Part shown: one piece after another, positions 1 through 11,435 of the stretch
Layout: each line of letters starts with the position of its first letter
Numbering within the stretch: position 1 is the stretch's first letter
Notes under the pieces: model-generated
Databases searched by the model: none
The model's input: the letters and a program-made list of their open reading frames with translations, nothing else
Told to the model about the DNA's origin: nothing
Translations under genes and position numbers: made by a program
Origin: Struthio camelus
Taxonomy: Eukaryota; Chordata; Aves; Struthioniformes; Struthionidae
Direction: 5' to 3'
DNA: 64,000 nt
Assembly (NCBI RefSeq): GCF_040807025.1
Contig: NC_090982.1
Location: 77,851,931-77,915,930 of the forward strand

Positions 1-876
1 TGCAGCCTTACCAAGCAATCGCGAGGCTGTGATTTTTGGCAAGATCTAAACCTCCCAACAGTAGTGGTTAGTGCAGCTCCTCCTTCAAATCTGCCCCTCT
101 GTTCCATGAGGTCCTTCTGACCTTATTTTCTCTAAAGATTGGGATGATGCAGAGAGGTCAATATTAAGTGTCCAATGAAGCTCCTTTTGCCTAGTTTCCT
201 ACAGAAGCTGGGAGCAGCCCCTATCCATAGGCCACAGCATGTAGGAAAGAAACTGTTTTCAAGGTTCAGTGCCTTGAAAGCTGGGTCCTACTGTATGGGA
301 AAGGCTGGGGATGCCCAGCTCCTGGCCCTGCTCCTCGCTGCAGCTTCGCCCCCAGCACGTACTGATTTGGAGTGGCAGCCCACGGCAAGTCTCGCCCAGT
401 TCGGTGCGTGCAGCACTGTTTCACCTGCTGCAGCGCACAGGCCACTGTTGCTTCATCGAGCGCTAAGCACTCTTGGGTTACGCCAGAAAAAAAAAAAAAC
501 ATTTAATTTGAGGTAGTCTTAGATAGTCAAAGTTCGGGTTATGGGCATGGAAAGAGGGGGCAAACAGGTCCGGTATGAGATTCAGTAAATCCAAAGGAAG
601 AGATGGTGGGGGCAGGCCTCTCTAAAAAGGCCTAACACACCAACAGCATTCCCACATGTCCCTGTTAGAGATGAGCAAACTGAAGACGGGAAAGGGATCA
701 CATCGAGAAGGAGCCAGGAAGAGAACTGCAGCCCCTGCAGCGCAGGCGCGCACGGCAGCTGCGGCTGCTCCGTGGGCACAGGGAAACCCCAGGCCTCCAC
801 CAGGAACCATCCTGACGATGCCACCACATTATCCCATGCCAGGAGCTCCACAGAGGGACAAAAATTCACCTGCAGA

Positions 877-903
877 GGATGGATGGATGGATGGATGGAT
901 GGA
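877..903 (+). repeat. (GGAT)n microsatellite
   Basis: About seven uninterrupted GGAT units are directly visible. This is a simple tetranucleotide repeat, followed by purine-rich sequence to about 945. No function is suggested. Confidence 0.9.
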
Positions 904-3784
904 AGGTGGGAACGACAAAGGGAGGGAGGGAAGAAAGAAGAGCCTGCTATGCCTCTTCATGGTGGTCTCACTGAACTCATCTGCTGGGACTCTCAGGTAC
1001 AAACCAGACTCTGACCTGCAACAGGCAGAGATAAAACCAAGGAATATGGTGAGCCCCAAGAGGTGAGACCTGATCCCAAGCAACCACGAACCCGCACAGC
1101 ATCAGGACTTCGTGAAAATGCTTTTCTTGATCCCTTTGCTGGAGGTGCGCAACCATGCCAGGGCAAGAAGCCCATGAACACTTTCAATGCATCCTAATAC
1201 CCACACTTTAGCTTGGTTATTGAAGACCCCAGGGCATCCCTGCTCTCCACAGAGAGCCCATCATTCCCCATTGCTGTGCTGCATCACTTCACCCATTTCC
1301 ACATTGCTCCTTTTTGCTCAAAAAGACTCTGAGAGAAGGTCTTGGTAGCCACTATGTACCCAGTACTGGCTTCACCCCAGGGACCCCCCAGTCCAGGTGC
1401 TGCAGGACTGGAGCCCACTGGCAGCACCCGGTGGGTGCTGGCTCCTCAGGTCCCCTTTCAGAGGGAAGGTGTTGGGCAGCAGAGCCACCACAGCTGAGGA
1501 GCAATGCATGGGTGCCCACAGGCACATCCTCCGGGATGCTGCCCAGCTGCCCTCACAGCCCTTATCCGGGCACACAGGGACATGCCAGCTCTAGTGCAAC
1601 ATAGACAGTTTTCTGGGTCAGGCAGGTCTCAGCTCATTCAGTGCAGGCTTGTAGAGGGCACACACCGCTCAGCGTCACGGGTGCTCGCAGGGGACATGCT
1701 CCGTGGCAGTACCCGTGGCAAGCACTGGTTTGTGCCACCCAGGCTGCTTTGGCCAGTTTCAGTGGTTTGGTGTCTCCCTGCTGCTCCCTGGGCCAGGGGT
1801 GCACGCAGTCTGCTTTAGCAGCATCTGTCCATCCTGCAATGCTGAGTCCAGGCCATGCCAGGGCTGGGGCAGCACCCTGTGGGGGATGCGCAGCCCAAGC
1901 CCCCGGGGACCAAACCTCCCCTGCCAGGGCAGGCAGAGCCCAGCTTTCCCTGGGAGGGAGCCGGACCCAGCCCTGCTGAAAATAAGCAGGGCTGGACTGC
2001 CACCTTGTGCCAACAGGCAGCATCCACCGACCGAGAAAGGCATGGCAAGGGGTTTTTAGTAACCCAAAAAGATGAGGATATACCCCAGGGCCTCAGAGGA
2101 ACCCCCACTGACCTCAGCACCCATCCGGGAGCAGGCAGCCCACCTGCAGCATCTCACTGTGGCTGTGCAAAGTTCGGCCCTGCCGTTCAACAGCCGTGTT
2201 GGAGGAATCGCCAAGGCGGTGAAGCCGGTAGCCCCCCAGGTCGCCCAGGCTGCGCAGGGTGCAGGATCCCAGCAGGGCCAGCTCCGGATGTACAACAAGC
2301 TGCAGAGCTCCAGGTCAGGGCTTAGCCCCAAACGGTGAGCACGGCCAGAGAGAAATGCTGTTGGCTCCCCTGCAGCTCAAGCAACGGACTGTGCCAGCCC
2401 ACAGCACAAAATCTGGGCACAGGCAGGTGCCCAGAGCCATACCGGGAGCGAGCCAGCAGCCTCAGGTCAGTGCCGTCAGGGCGCAGGGCAGCGGCAGCAG
2501 AGCCTGCAGCGTTGGGAGGCATTTCTGGGTGGGCCGCGGGATGCACCGCCTCGCCACCAGCTCAGCCAGGCGCCTCTGCCACCACCAGTGAGGTGACGTC
2601 AAGGGGAAGTTTGCCGTGCGCTTTCGGCCGCGGCACCGGGGCTCGCACATCTGGTGGCAACAGAGGCTGCCGGCCCGGCCAGGCGGGCAGCAGCGAGGCA
2701 GAGACATCACCGCGTGGCTCCGGGCAGCCCTGGCACGCACCGGCCCCAGTGCGGCCCTCGCTGACTAGCTGCCTGGGACAGATGGCTATCTTGGTTAGCA
2801 AATAATGGAGTTTATCAGTCCCTCCCTTATTTTTAAAGTCAGGTACAAAGGAAGGAAAACGTTTCTGTAGGGAAGCTGGCACAGGAGAAGCTCAGGCACA
2901 GGACAGCAAGGGAGGGATGCATTCCCCTGTCCTGGTACATCACTCTCCAGGGCCAGCTGGGACAAGCAGCGCCCTGTCCCACGCCTGCTCCTCCCTGGGG
3001 CTCCCTGGTGCTATGCTAAACCTGCACCGCATTACCCAAATCACTTGCTCCATGCTCACGGCAGAGAGCAGCCGGGTTGCTCCAGACAGCAGCACTGCAC
3101 AGGGAACACGCACATGGGAAACCAAGGCTCCTGGGCTTTCGTTCAGAGCAGTACTACAGCCATATCCCTCACTTTCCTGAGCCCTAGTGCTGTGCTAGTT
3201 AGATCAGGCACAAATTACTTCCTCCGAATTGCCCAGATGGTAATCAACAGCAACTGATTCTAATTTACCTCTCTTTTGCTGTTTTGCTGGCTGCCCCTTG
3301 CCTTCCCTGTGCTATTAAGTTAAGCTAAATTGGTTGGAGTGATGAGTGTCTCCAAGTGGTAAAGCACTAGCCGAAAGATCATGTTGTCTTGCTGTGCTAC
3401 AAGATTTATTTTCCTCTGGAAGCAAATACTGAGCTTGTATCCCAGCTTGGCTGGGCCAGGCCTGGAGTGAAGCTGGCAGCACCTCTTTCTATGTTTTCAC
3501 CCTTTGCATCACAGAGAAGGGCTAGGGCCCTCTGGGCGTCCTGGCTTGAGCTCTGCCCTGCTTGCAGGACTGCTGGAGGATCCATCTCTCTGGTAGGAGC
3601 AACACCCTGGGGGCTGGGGTCAGACTGGGATAGCCCTAGTGGGGATTTTGGCTGTCCCAGAGGAGAAGAGTGAGTGGGGGCTTGCTTCCCTGGTGCAGAG
3701 CTGGCCCATGGTGTTCCACTAGCTGGTTCCACTGCTGAGCATGGGGTGGCAGCTGGCCCCCACCCTTGAGCCCTGCTGGCAGGG

Positions 3785-4040
3785 ACTGACAGTGGGAAGG
3801 GACCCTGGATGTCCTTAGCTAGACCTTCTGCTTAGAATGGGTCTGTAGCCATCCCTGCTTCATATCTGCTGTGGCTTAGCAGTATTGGAAATCCCCAAAG
3901 ATGGACATCCGCCCTCCAGGTACTTGCCCTGGGGTTGCAGATCTCTCCTGCTGAAACTTTCTCTGCTGTCCACTCTGAACCTGCTAAGTGGCAACTTGTG
4001 GCTGCTGCCCCTCACTACACCACATGCCAAACAGCTCTGG
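3785..4040 (-). mobile_element. CR1-type LINE 3' end remnant, reverse orientation
   Basis: Read on the + strand, the segment begins with 'gggaagggaccctggatgtc', followed by 'agaccttctgctt'. This resembles the reverse complement of the CR1 3' tail ('...gaccTCC/aggtcccttcca...'). It continues with 'ccccaaagatggacatccgc', then a stretch resembling the CR1 segment that reads, in reverse, 'ccatccctgga ... ggcaacctg ... aaactttct ... gtctaaacctgcc ... ttgtggctgctgcccct'. The match is from memory of the CR1 consensus and is diverged. There is no open reading frame, so only the untranslated 3' end remains. CR1 elements are the dominant LINEs of birds, turtles and crocodilians. Confidence 0.55.
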
Positions 4041-7000
4041 GGCAGCAGCTCCAGGATGAACCTTTTGAGTGTTGCCTACAGCTAAGATCCCTATCTTAAG
4101 GACCCCCCACGGGCATGTCAGACACAGAGGGAGCAAAATGCTGTGGCTACAGCCAGAGCCCTAGGCTAGAGCGCAAGGTTAATGGCCCATCTCTTTAGGT
4201 GGGCCACTAGTTGCTTTGCCTCTCTGTGCCTGAGTCCTCTCACAGTCCCAAGGGGGCTGCAATGCTGCTGTCTTTGGCAAGGCCATGGAAAGAGACATTA
4301 CTGTAGCTAGGAGGGGGGTGTGAGGCTCCGGAAGAAGACAGCAACCAAGCCCAACCCTAGCACCACTGCTGGATAAAGTGACATCAGAGCCTTTTCTCCA
4401 CAGTAGAGCTGTCAGGCCCCCTATGCCTAGCAAGACTCTGAAGCCAAGCAGACACCCCCAATTTGGGATGAGGTATTGGGGCACCTGGGCTCGCTCGGGT
4501 GACTCCAGCTGAGTTGTGACCCTGGGCCCCACTCTGAGCAGCACAGGGAAGCGCTCCTGCAGGTGCAGCAAGGAAACGCTGCTCCTATCCCCTCCACGAG
4601 GGGAGGAAACTCTCCAAGCGTGACTCATATCTCCAGTTTTACAGCCATTTCGGTCGAACAGGTAAACCAAGCTTGTTGCTCGAAACAGGTTCCAGTAGGC
4701 GAAAGGTCCCGTGGTGCGAGCATGCGTTCCCCTAATGCAGACACCTCTGTGGGCTCTGGCTTGGCCATGCTGGGCACCATGGGGCTCTGGGGTGCCTCCC
4801 CTCCCTAACAATGGCATCGTGGCATCACATCAGCTGGGGAAGGAGAAAGCAAGGCAGGGTGTGGCCTCTCCACCCTGCTAAAATGCTGGAGAAGGTGAGA
4901 GGCAGGAAGGGACCTGGAGCGAGGAGGCTGTGCTGAGAGGTGACTGGGGGTTAGTTAGCTGCTTGCAGCAGGATCCAAGGTCTTTCTGCAATGTGCAGAG
5001 GGCTGAGACTGCAAGAAAAATAAAAGAACAAGCCCTTTTGCAACTGCCTGAAGAACAGATGACTGTGTGGCTATGCAAAAGGAGAATTGACATGCAACGC
5101 TCCTCTCCTTCTCTCACACCCCTGCCCCTTGGACTTTTTCCTTCTCCTTTGCCAGCTGGGATGAGGAGTCATGTGGGGTGTCCAGCCATCACTCCCAGCA
5201 GGACGTCTGGTCCGGCCTTGCTGTGGGTCTGTGCCCAAACCACCCAGCATGGCTCGTGAGGGGCCTCTGAACAGCGTGACAACTGATTCCTACAAACTCT
5301 TCCAAGGACCTTTTAAAATTCCCTGTGACCTCTTCCTGGCAGAGCTCCAGGTTTTTCAGTGCTCATTTCTTCATATGCTCCTTGCACTGTTTTACCGATA
5401 TGGACCTGGGTTGGGTGCGCGTAGCGTGGTCCAGCCTGCTGCATGGGCAGAGGGTAAGTGATGCAAGGGTGCCTACAGAAGCACATCTTGCCCCATAAAC
5501 TTTGAGACATGATACGCGTACTTTTGTAAGGCGCTTTTATGACTGCAAACTTACTCATGCCAATGAAACAAGCTTGTGCATGGGGAAGTCACCTTTCCAT
5601 AACTAAAACCTACAGCAGGAGCCTCATTGGTGTCAGCCTGCAGAGTTCCTAATCCTGTTTGAGATCCGCACCCCAAGAGCCTCTCCAGCGAGAGCAGCCA
5701 GCCTGGCAAACTGGCTGAACCGCCCCAGCCCAGCGTGTGAGCCGGCCCATCGGGGCAGTGCTGGCAGCGTCGGCAGGCAGCTAACCCAATGATGAACTCA
5801 CCAGTGCAGAGTCACCTCGCCAAGGCACCGTTCAAAGGGAAGCCCTGCAGGCAGCAGAGCTTATTACGGAAGGACGTTGTTCCATCACGCGCTGCCTGGG
5901 ACACCCCATTTTCCTGGGAAAACACTCTCCTCCCAGCCTGTCCAGCAGGCAAGCCACTGGAAGATATCTAGTATGGTGCAGATCCCTGTGTAAGGTATTT
6001 AAACCTCTTTTTGCCCTGCTTTTTGCATTGTCTTAGCTAATCTTGGGGAAGGGGTTTGCAGAGAGTGGAGGAAAATCACTCCCTGAAAGCCATGGCTGTG
6101 CTGTCACTCTGGGGAAGGAGGCGTTGCTCTAGTGCAGGAACTTTCCCCCTTCCCTATCTCCTCTGAGCTTCTGGAGGTTTTCCAGCCTCTCTCTGAATGG
6201 CTGCTCTCAAGTCTATGCTACTCTTTGCCATCAAATGACCACAACTGAATTTGTGGAGAGGGAATTGGATGGGAGCAGACAAAAAAGCAGCGTGTGCCAA
6301 TCTGCAAAACAATCCAGGGCAGAGAGGGACCTGCTGGCCTCGATCCTGTGCTGCGGGGAGAGGCGATGAGCTGCCCTCAGACAAGGAGACGAGGTAACAG
6401 CTAGCCCCACCTCGCCTGTTAAAACGAGTTTTTACATCCTGCTCCTTAATCCTGTTTTTGGAACTGGAACATGTTTTAAAAATCAAGGAAGGTTGCTAAG
6501 GGACAGTGTACTCGGCAGGGACACCGCTTGCAAACCCTAAGCACTCAAGAGCAGGAGGTAAATAACTTGGGATATTATAAATCCTTCACTGCCCGCACGA
6601 TAAACAGAAATGTATTATTCTTGTCAAGGACAAAGGAGCCCATATTTCCCCACAGCCAAGGAGCTGAACCAGCAAATCTTTTGGATTCAGCTCCGTGGCA
6701 GGTTCAGCTGCGACTGAAGTTGTTCCAGTTCAGTTCCTGTTCAGGCCAATAATGGTTCGTTAACCATTTCTTAACCCCAGACTCATTTCAGCCAGTTTAG
6801 GCTGGAAAACATGGCCTGTACAAGCAGCTATGGGATGGGGACCAAGCGGCTTTCAAACCCTCTTGTTTCCGTGGCCTCTGCTCGCATTCCCAGCTGGACG
6901 CTATAGCTCCTCACCAGTGTTGCAGGGCTGACACATGGGGCTGAAAGGGCGGAAAAGCTAAATGTTGCCCCTGGAGAGCATGGGAAACTCACGCTGTGGC

Positions 7001-8436
7001 AGATGAGCAGGGGGCAGGGGGGACCTGCTGCCCTTTGCAGGCTCTCCCTTGCCGAAACCAGCACCTGCACGCACACATGCACACAGATGGGCACGTCCAT
7101 ACACCAAAGCATGCGGTGGTGGCGTGCCTGCAGGTGTCCACCACACGCTTCCAGCAGCGATGAGGACATGTAGATGTCCTCTGCAGGAGGGCAGGAACTG
7201 AAGCTCTGGCCGGACACCTCCTAAGGGGAAAAGGATGGGGGTTTCTGCAGCTGGGGAGGAGCTGTTGGCGATGCCTCTCCACACGCTGTAGTGCGTACAG
7301 ATCCTTCGTTTTGAACAATGCTGTGATGGCCTATCAGTTTTTCACTGATGCTATTTTGATGTGATTGCTGGAAAATTAGGGAGGATTCTCGTTCAGCAGA
7401 CCTGAATGTAAGTGCTCAGGTTGTGTCCCGTTTGAGGAAAACACAGCAACAGTTCAAACTGGCTTCCAGCCTGGGCTGCCTCACAACATAATCTGCTTCT
7501 CTCTGCTTCAGGCATGTCTCTATTCTGAAATGAAGAAAATGTGCCATCTCTTTCAAGGCAGTGGCTCCCGAACCATCGGGAGCAAAGACCCACTGATGGA
7601 TGATGTGTTCCTATCATCACACCTGGAACTGTGGAAAAATAGCCCACACCCTCATGGAGCCAGCGTTTTTGGAACAGCCATGAGTTTTTGGAAGAGGCAT
7701 GAGAAAGATCTCCTACAGTAACAACCTGGGGCCCCAGAAAAAGAGGAGGGTCCCATGTTTGTGGCTGCTCTGCATCCACATAGTAGCACACTTGTCCTGC
7801 CACTTCTTTCTGTAAGCATAGACCAGGGTGTGAAATGGCTGGCTGTACTGCCCTATCCTTTGGCACGGCTATTCCTGGAGTGCGCTGAGCATGGCTTTGT
7901 CCATGACAGCATGTCTGAAAATAATGCCCCTGAAAAGGGAGCGAGCTGAAAAGGATGTTGGAGCTGAGTAGCCGGTATGTTGTCAATTAGCATCCATCTT
8001 GCTGCACGCTAACATAGTCAGAAGACGAGATCCTAGTTATATTTATCATTTGACAGTACTGGTCTCTGCTATTTTTAGAGCAACATTGCATCTGTGGCTC
8101 ACTGAGAAGCAAGATAAGTCAGCTATGGGGTTGACTTTCACAGGGTCTAATCCAAATTTGCTGCAGTTAATGAGTCATTTCAGTGATCCAAATAGCCCTT
8201 GGTCAGGCTTTTGGGCTAAGTCAGACCCTAAGAACTGCTATTCCCAGAGGCCTGTCTAGCCCAGGGTCTCCATCAGACAGTAGCAAAGCCTGCTGCCCTT
8301 AATGCTTGTTCTGTGCCTAAATATTTCTGACTAGTCATTTTTTAAGGCCGCAACAGCCTATCAGCTATCCTTGCAAGATCATTCCTGACACAGTATAGAC
8401 CTTTTCCAGCACAGTATCGCTCTGATCAGCGTGTGA

Positions 8437-9060
8437 GTGTGTGCCGTGGAGTCCTGTCAGCTCACGGAGGCTGGGGATGCCCTGACGGTCCCACCTGAGG
8501 AAGCTGTGTCTGTGGGGCTGGGGGCTGCGGATGGTCCCACCAGGAAGCTGTGTCTGTGGCGGGAGGAGGCTGTGTCCATGGCCCAGGTGGTCCTGCCCAG
8601 GGTCAAGCCTTATCTGTGGGGCTGGGGGAGCCTGAGTGATTCTGTCTGGGGGCGGCCATGCCTATGGGGCCGGGGGGGGGGGCATGTTCACAGAGCTGGG
8701 GGGCTGTGTCTATGGGGCTGGGGCAGGCCGTGTTGGTGGGGCCAAGGGGGCGTGTCCCTGGAGCCGGGGCGAGCCTCATCCGTGGGGCCCCATCCATGAT
8801 TGCAGAGCTGGGGAAGGCCGCGGCTGGGGGGCTGTGCCTATGGGGCCGGGGGGTTCTGTGGGGCCAGGCAGGCCATGTCCATGGGGCCAAGCTCCTGTAT
8901 CCATGGGGCTGGTGGAGCCATGCCCGTGCGGCTGGAGGGGTGTGTCCGTGGGGATGGGGCGGGGGCTGTGTCTGTATGGGCAGGGGTCCCACGTCGGTGG
9001 GGCCAGGTCCCCACATCCATGGGGCTGAGCGGGGCCGGGTCCATGGGGCAAGGTGAGGGA
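8437..9060. repeat. Degenerate G-rich minisatellite beside a CpG island
   Basis: The + strand is built from imperfect copies of a short G-rich unit. Variants of 'ggggctgtgtctatggggc' alternate with 'catgtccatggggcc' and 'ggggctgggggg'. Spacing is irregular, so this is an old, scrambled tandem array. The lack of stop codons leaves long open frames on both strands (repeated Gly-Ala-Met-type and Pro-His-Gly-type peptides), which I read as an artefact of composition. It abuts the CpG island that starts at about 9120. Many G3+ runs could form quadruplexes on the + strand. Confidence 0.7.
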
Positions 9061-9119
9061 CCCTGCTGCGGGTCAGAGGTGAAGGGTCACGGCTGCGGCA
9101 GCCCCCCCCCCACCGGCCG

Positions 9120-9600
9120 CTGAGGCTGGCCCCGCCCCCCAGGCGGCGGCCAATGGGGAAGCCGCTTTGCGTGAGACCGCCCCTTCCCCGCTGTCATCAC
9201 AGACCCGCACGTGGAGGGGGCGGGCCGGGGGCGGGGCCCCTCCGCCGCTCGTCACCACTCCCCCGCCTGCCCATTGGCCGCGCGGCCCCACGGCTCGCCT
9301 CGCCCCTCGCCGTGCCCCGCCCACCCCACCAATCAGCGGGGAGGAGGCGGGCGCAGGGGGCGTGGCGCCGCGGGCACCCGGAAGGAGCGGCCGGAGTCGC
9401 GCAGCAGTCGGGGCCGAGGCGGCGGCGGCGGCGGCGGCGGGGGGCGCTGGTGGGTGCCGGCCGCGGCGGGGGCGGGGAGGCGGGGGAGGGGCGGCGGGGC
9501 GGGGCCGGCCCGGCCCGGGCGGCGGGGACGGCGCCGAGGGGGTTAATGTGCCCCGTCCTCGCCGCCACCCCGGTTCCAGAAGGTTCGGGGGCCTGTTGGG
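9120..9600. promoter_or_regulatory. CpG-island promoter with CCAAT boxes and GC boxes
   Basis: This is a dense CpG region. CCAAT is at 9150-9154, its inverse ATTGG at 9273-9277, and CCAAT again at 9329-9333. GC boxes include 'ggggcggggcccc' near 9230 and 'ccccgcccacccc' near 9316. An ETS-like 'cccggaagg' sits near 9377, followed by a GCC-trinucleotide-rich stretch (9417-9440). Spaced CCAAT boxes plus GC boxes are typical of TATA-less NF-Y/Sp1 promoters. The gene it drives is not visible. Candidates are a distal ATOSB first exon on the + strand or a minus-strand transcript such as UNC13B. Direction is not proven, although the GCC-rich 5'-UTR-like segment lies to the right. Confidence 0.7.
9380..9449 (+). 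other. Possible non-coding first exon
   Basis: If the CpG island fires rightward, a 5' untranslated exon could run from about 9380 to 9449. It would end at a donor-like 'gctg|gtgggt' (GT at 9450-9451). There is no ATG-started coding frame in it. The start is a guess, and no downstream partner exon can be proven. This is a hypothesis only. Confidence 0.2.
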
Positions 9601-10050
9601 GGGCCGGGAGGGCGGGGGGGGGGCCGGCACCGGTGCGACCGGGGAGAACTGGGGGGACAGTGACAGGGTGGGGGCGGGGGGCCGTGACCGTGGGGGCCGT
9701 GAGCGGGGAGAGCTGGGGGACTGTGACTGGGGGCGGGGGGGCTGCAGCATAGGGAGGGCAATGACTTGGGGAGGGGGATGTGCCCAGGGAGGGGGGCTGT
9801 GACTGGAGGGAGAGGTTGGGGGGGGGTTGTGAGTAGGGGAGGGGGCCATAGCAGGGAGCCTTGTGGCCAGGGCTTCTGCTGGGGGGGTTGCTGTGACGTG
9901 AGGGGGGGGGACTGTAGCACGGGTTGCTTTGATAGAGAGAGATCTGGGGCTGGCGGGGGGGTGCTGAGTGGGGGACTGTGAACAGGGCTCCTGCTCAGGG
10001 AGGGGTGCTGTGGCTGGGGTGGAGCAGGCTCTGCTCGGGGGGCTGCACCC
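9600..10050. repeat. G-rich, stop-poor low-complexity tract
   Basis: The + strand carries many runs of four to nine G interleaved with 'ctgtgactggggg' and 'gggctgtg' motifs. It looks like a loose, diverged repeat tract trailing the CpG island. It produces proline-rich open frames on the minus strand, which I do not accept as genes. It has quadruplex potential on the + strand. Confidence 0.55.
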
Positions 10051-10569
10051 CTACCCTGGCACCCTCCTCCCTGCCACCCCTGAAGGCCCTGTGCCAGCTC
10101 TGGTCCCTGTGCTGGGTCTGCAGGTATGAACTGGGCTAGCTCAGGCGAGCTGTGCCGTCTCCCAGTATCATCCTCCAGGGCCACCTCCTCTCCGCTGTGA
10201 CACAGGGACGGACAGTCTGCCCACAGCAGTGCGGACAGGATGGGGCCTCTTCTTCTGCCTCTTCCTCTTCCTCCTCTAGCGCACCAGCTCAAACCCAGCC
10301 CCAGCTGGGAGTAACTGGGTGCTCTCGTGCCCCTTGGACTGTCGATGCCTTAGGGACCGGTCCCTGTGGGGCTGTGCCAGGGGCTTAGAGCTGCTGCGCC
10401 GTGCTGTGCCCCTGCCACGCAGCGTGCCGAGCTGGGGAGCAGGACGCGCAGCTAGTCCGGCGCCTGCTTGGCCTGCACCTGCCCTCTGGGTAAATCACAC
10501 CATTCGGTGTGGGGCTGCTAAAGCAGTGCTGGAGCGGATGTGAATCCCCAGCATCCGTGGTGAGAGGCC

Positions 10570-10585
10570 TGCTGCCCTCTGGTGA
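10570..10585 (-). promoter_or_regulatory. Candidate CTCF-binding site
   Basis: The minus strand reads 'tcaccagagggcagcagg', which agrees well with the CTCF core (CCASYAGRKGGC followed by A/G G/C). The site lies about 1 kb right of the 9.4-kb CpG island. It is called by eye from the motif alone, so occupancy is unknown. Confidence 0.5.
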
Positions 10586-11397
10586 CAGGAGGCACAGGCG
10601 GAAGGGCAGTTTGGGAGGACATTTACTCACGTAAAAGGAGCAGCTGGGGACTTGGGATTTTCAAACATGTCTCTGCGGCTGCAGTACCCAATTTCTGCAG
10701 AACTCACAGGGGTGGTGCTCAGCGTACTCTTGGAAATCCCAAATGTTATGTTTGGAAAGCATTACCAGAGCTGCCGTTCGTTAGGAAAGACGCATGTGAT
10801 GTCTGTGTGTTAGGAGCTGGGATTGTGGTGGGCTTGCTCAGAAACCACCTGTGCACATGGCCCATGTGGTGACATGTATGGGGGGCATGGAGTTATCACA
10901 GGGATCTCTAGACTTTTTTTTAAGAGGAGTGTAGAGTTTCCCGCTGCTGTGGAAAGCACATAGGGTATGGTCTGGGAATGCCATGCTGCCTTTTAGGATA
11001 CTTTTAAAGTAACTTCCATTCAGTGCCTGTGTGAGAAGTATTGCACAAGGAAAAATCTGCTCATGGTTGTGTCCTCCTCTGCCTAAATTGCTTGTGGTAG
11101 CCATAGCAAAGAGGTGCAGCTGGGACCTTGTGGTTATTGTGGCAGTATTGAATCCTGACACGAAGAAGAGGTTGAGGAAACTTGCTGATATCTGAGGAAG
11201 GTAAACAAGTTGTGGCAGGTGAAACTGGAGAGAAATTTCCAAATCTTAACAGTGCTGGAGTTGCTTTTGGCTGAGCGCTGCTTTAAAAAAGCCTTTGGGA
11301 TCTGGAGAACTGAGTCGTCTTGTAAAGCCCCACTGCCTTCTTATTTCATCTCAGCGTGCAGAATAGCGGCAGTGGATCTAGAGGGGGTCCTGGCATA

Positions 11398-11400
<3 letters not shown>

Positions 11401-11433
<33 letters not shown>
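11401..11433 (+). repeat. (GA)n microsatellite
   Basis: Sixteen uninterrupted GA dinucleotides are followed by GG. It is directly visible and probably polymorphic. It is also a GAGA-type homopurine tract. Confidence 0.95.

Positions 11434-11435
<2 letters not shown>

Larger units (their letters stand above)
1..8436. other. Intergenic or intronic DNA with no recognised gene
   Basis: I see no exon or protein family that I recognise in this stretch. It is moderately GC-rich, and the open frames in it are short and look like chance frames. It holds a 13-A tract at 487-499, a GGAT microsatellite at 877-903, a CR1 remnant at 3785-4040 and two weak MIR-like pieces. One of these is around 655-690, with a segment like the reverse complement of the MIR 'cagatgaggaaactgag' core. 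The other is around 4205-4245, with 'cctctctgtgcctgagt'. Human synteny would place UNC13B on the minus strand to the left, but I could not find its N-terminal C2-domain exon here. Confidence 0.6.

Noticed and set aside
9073-10292. Proline-rich minus-strand frames of about 250 aa near the 9.4-kb CpG island
   Set aside because: Composition artefact of G-rich + strand DNA. They overlap promoter elements and show no domain.
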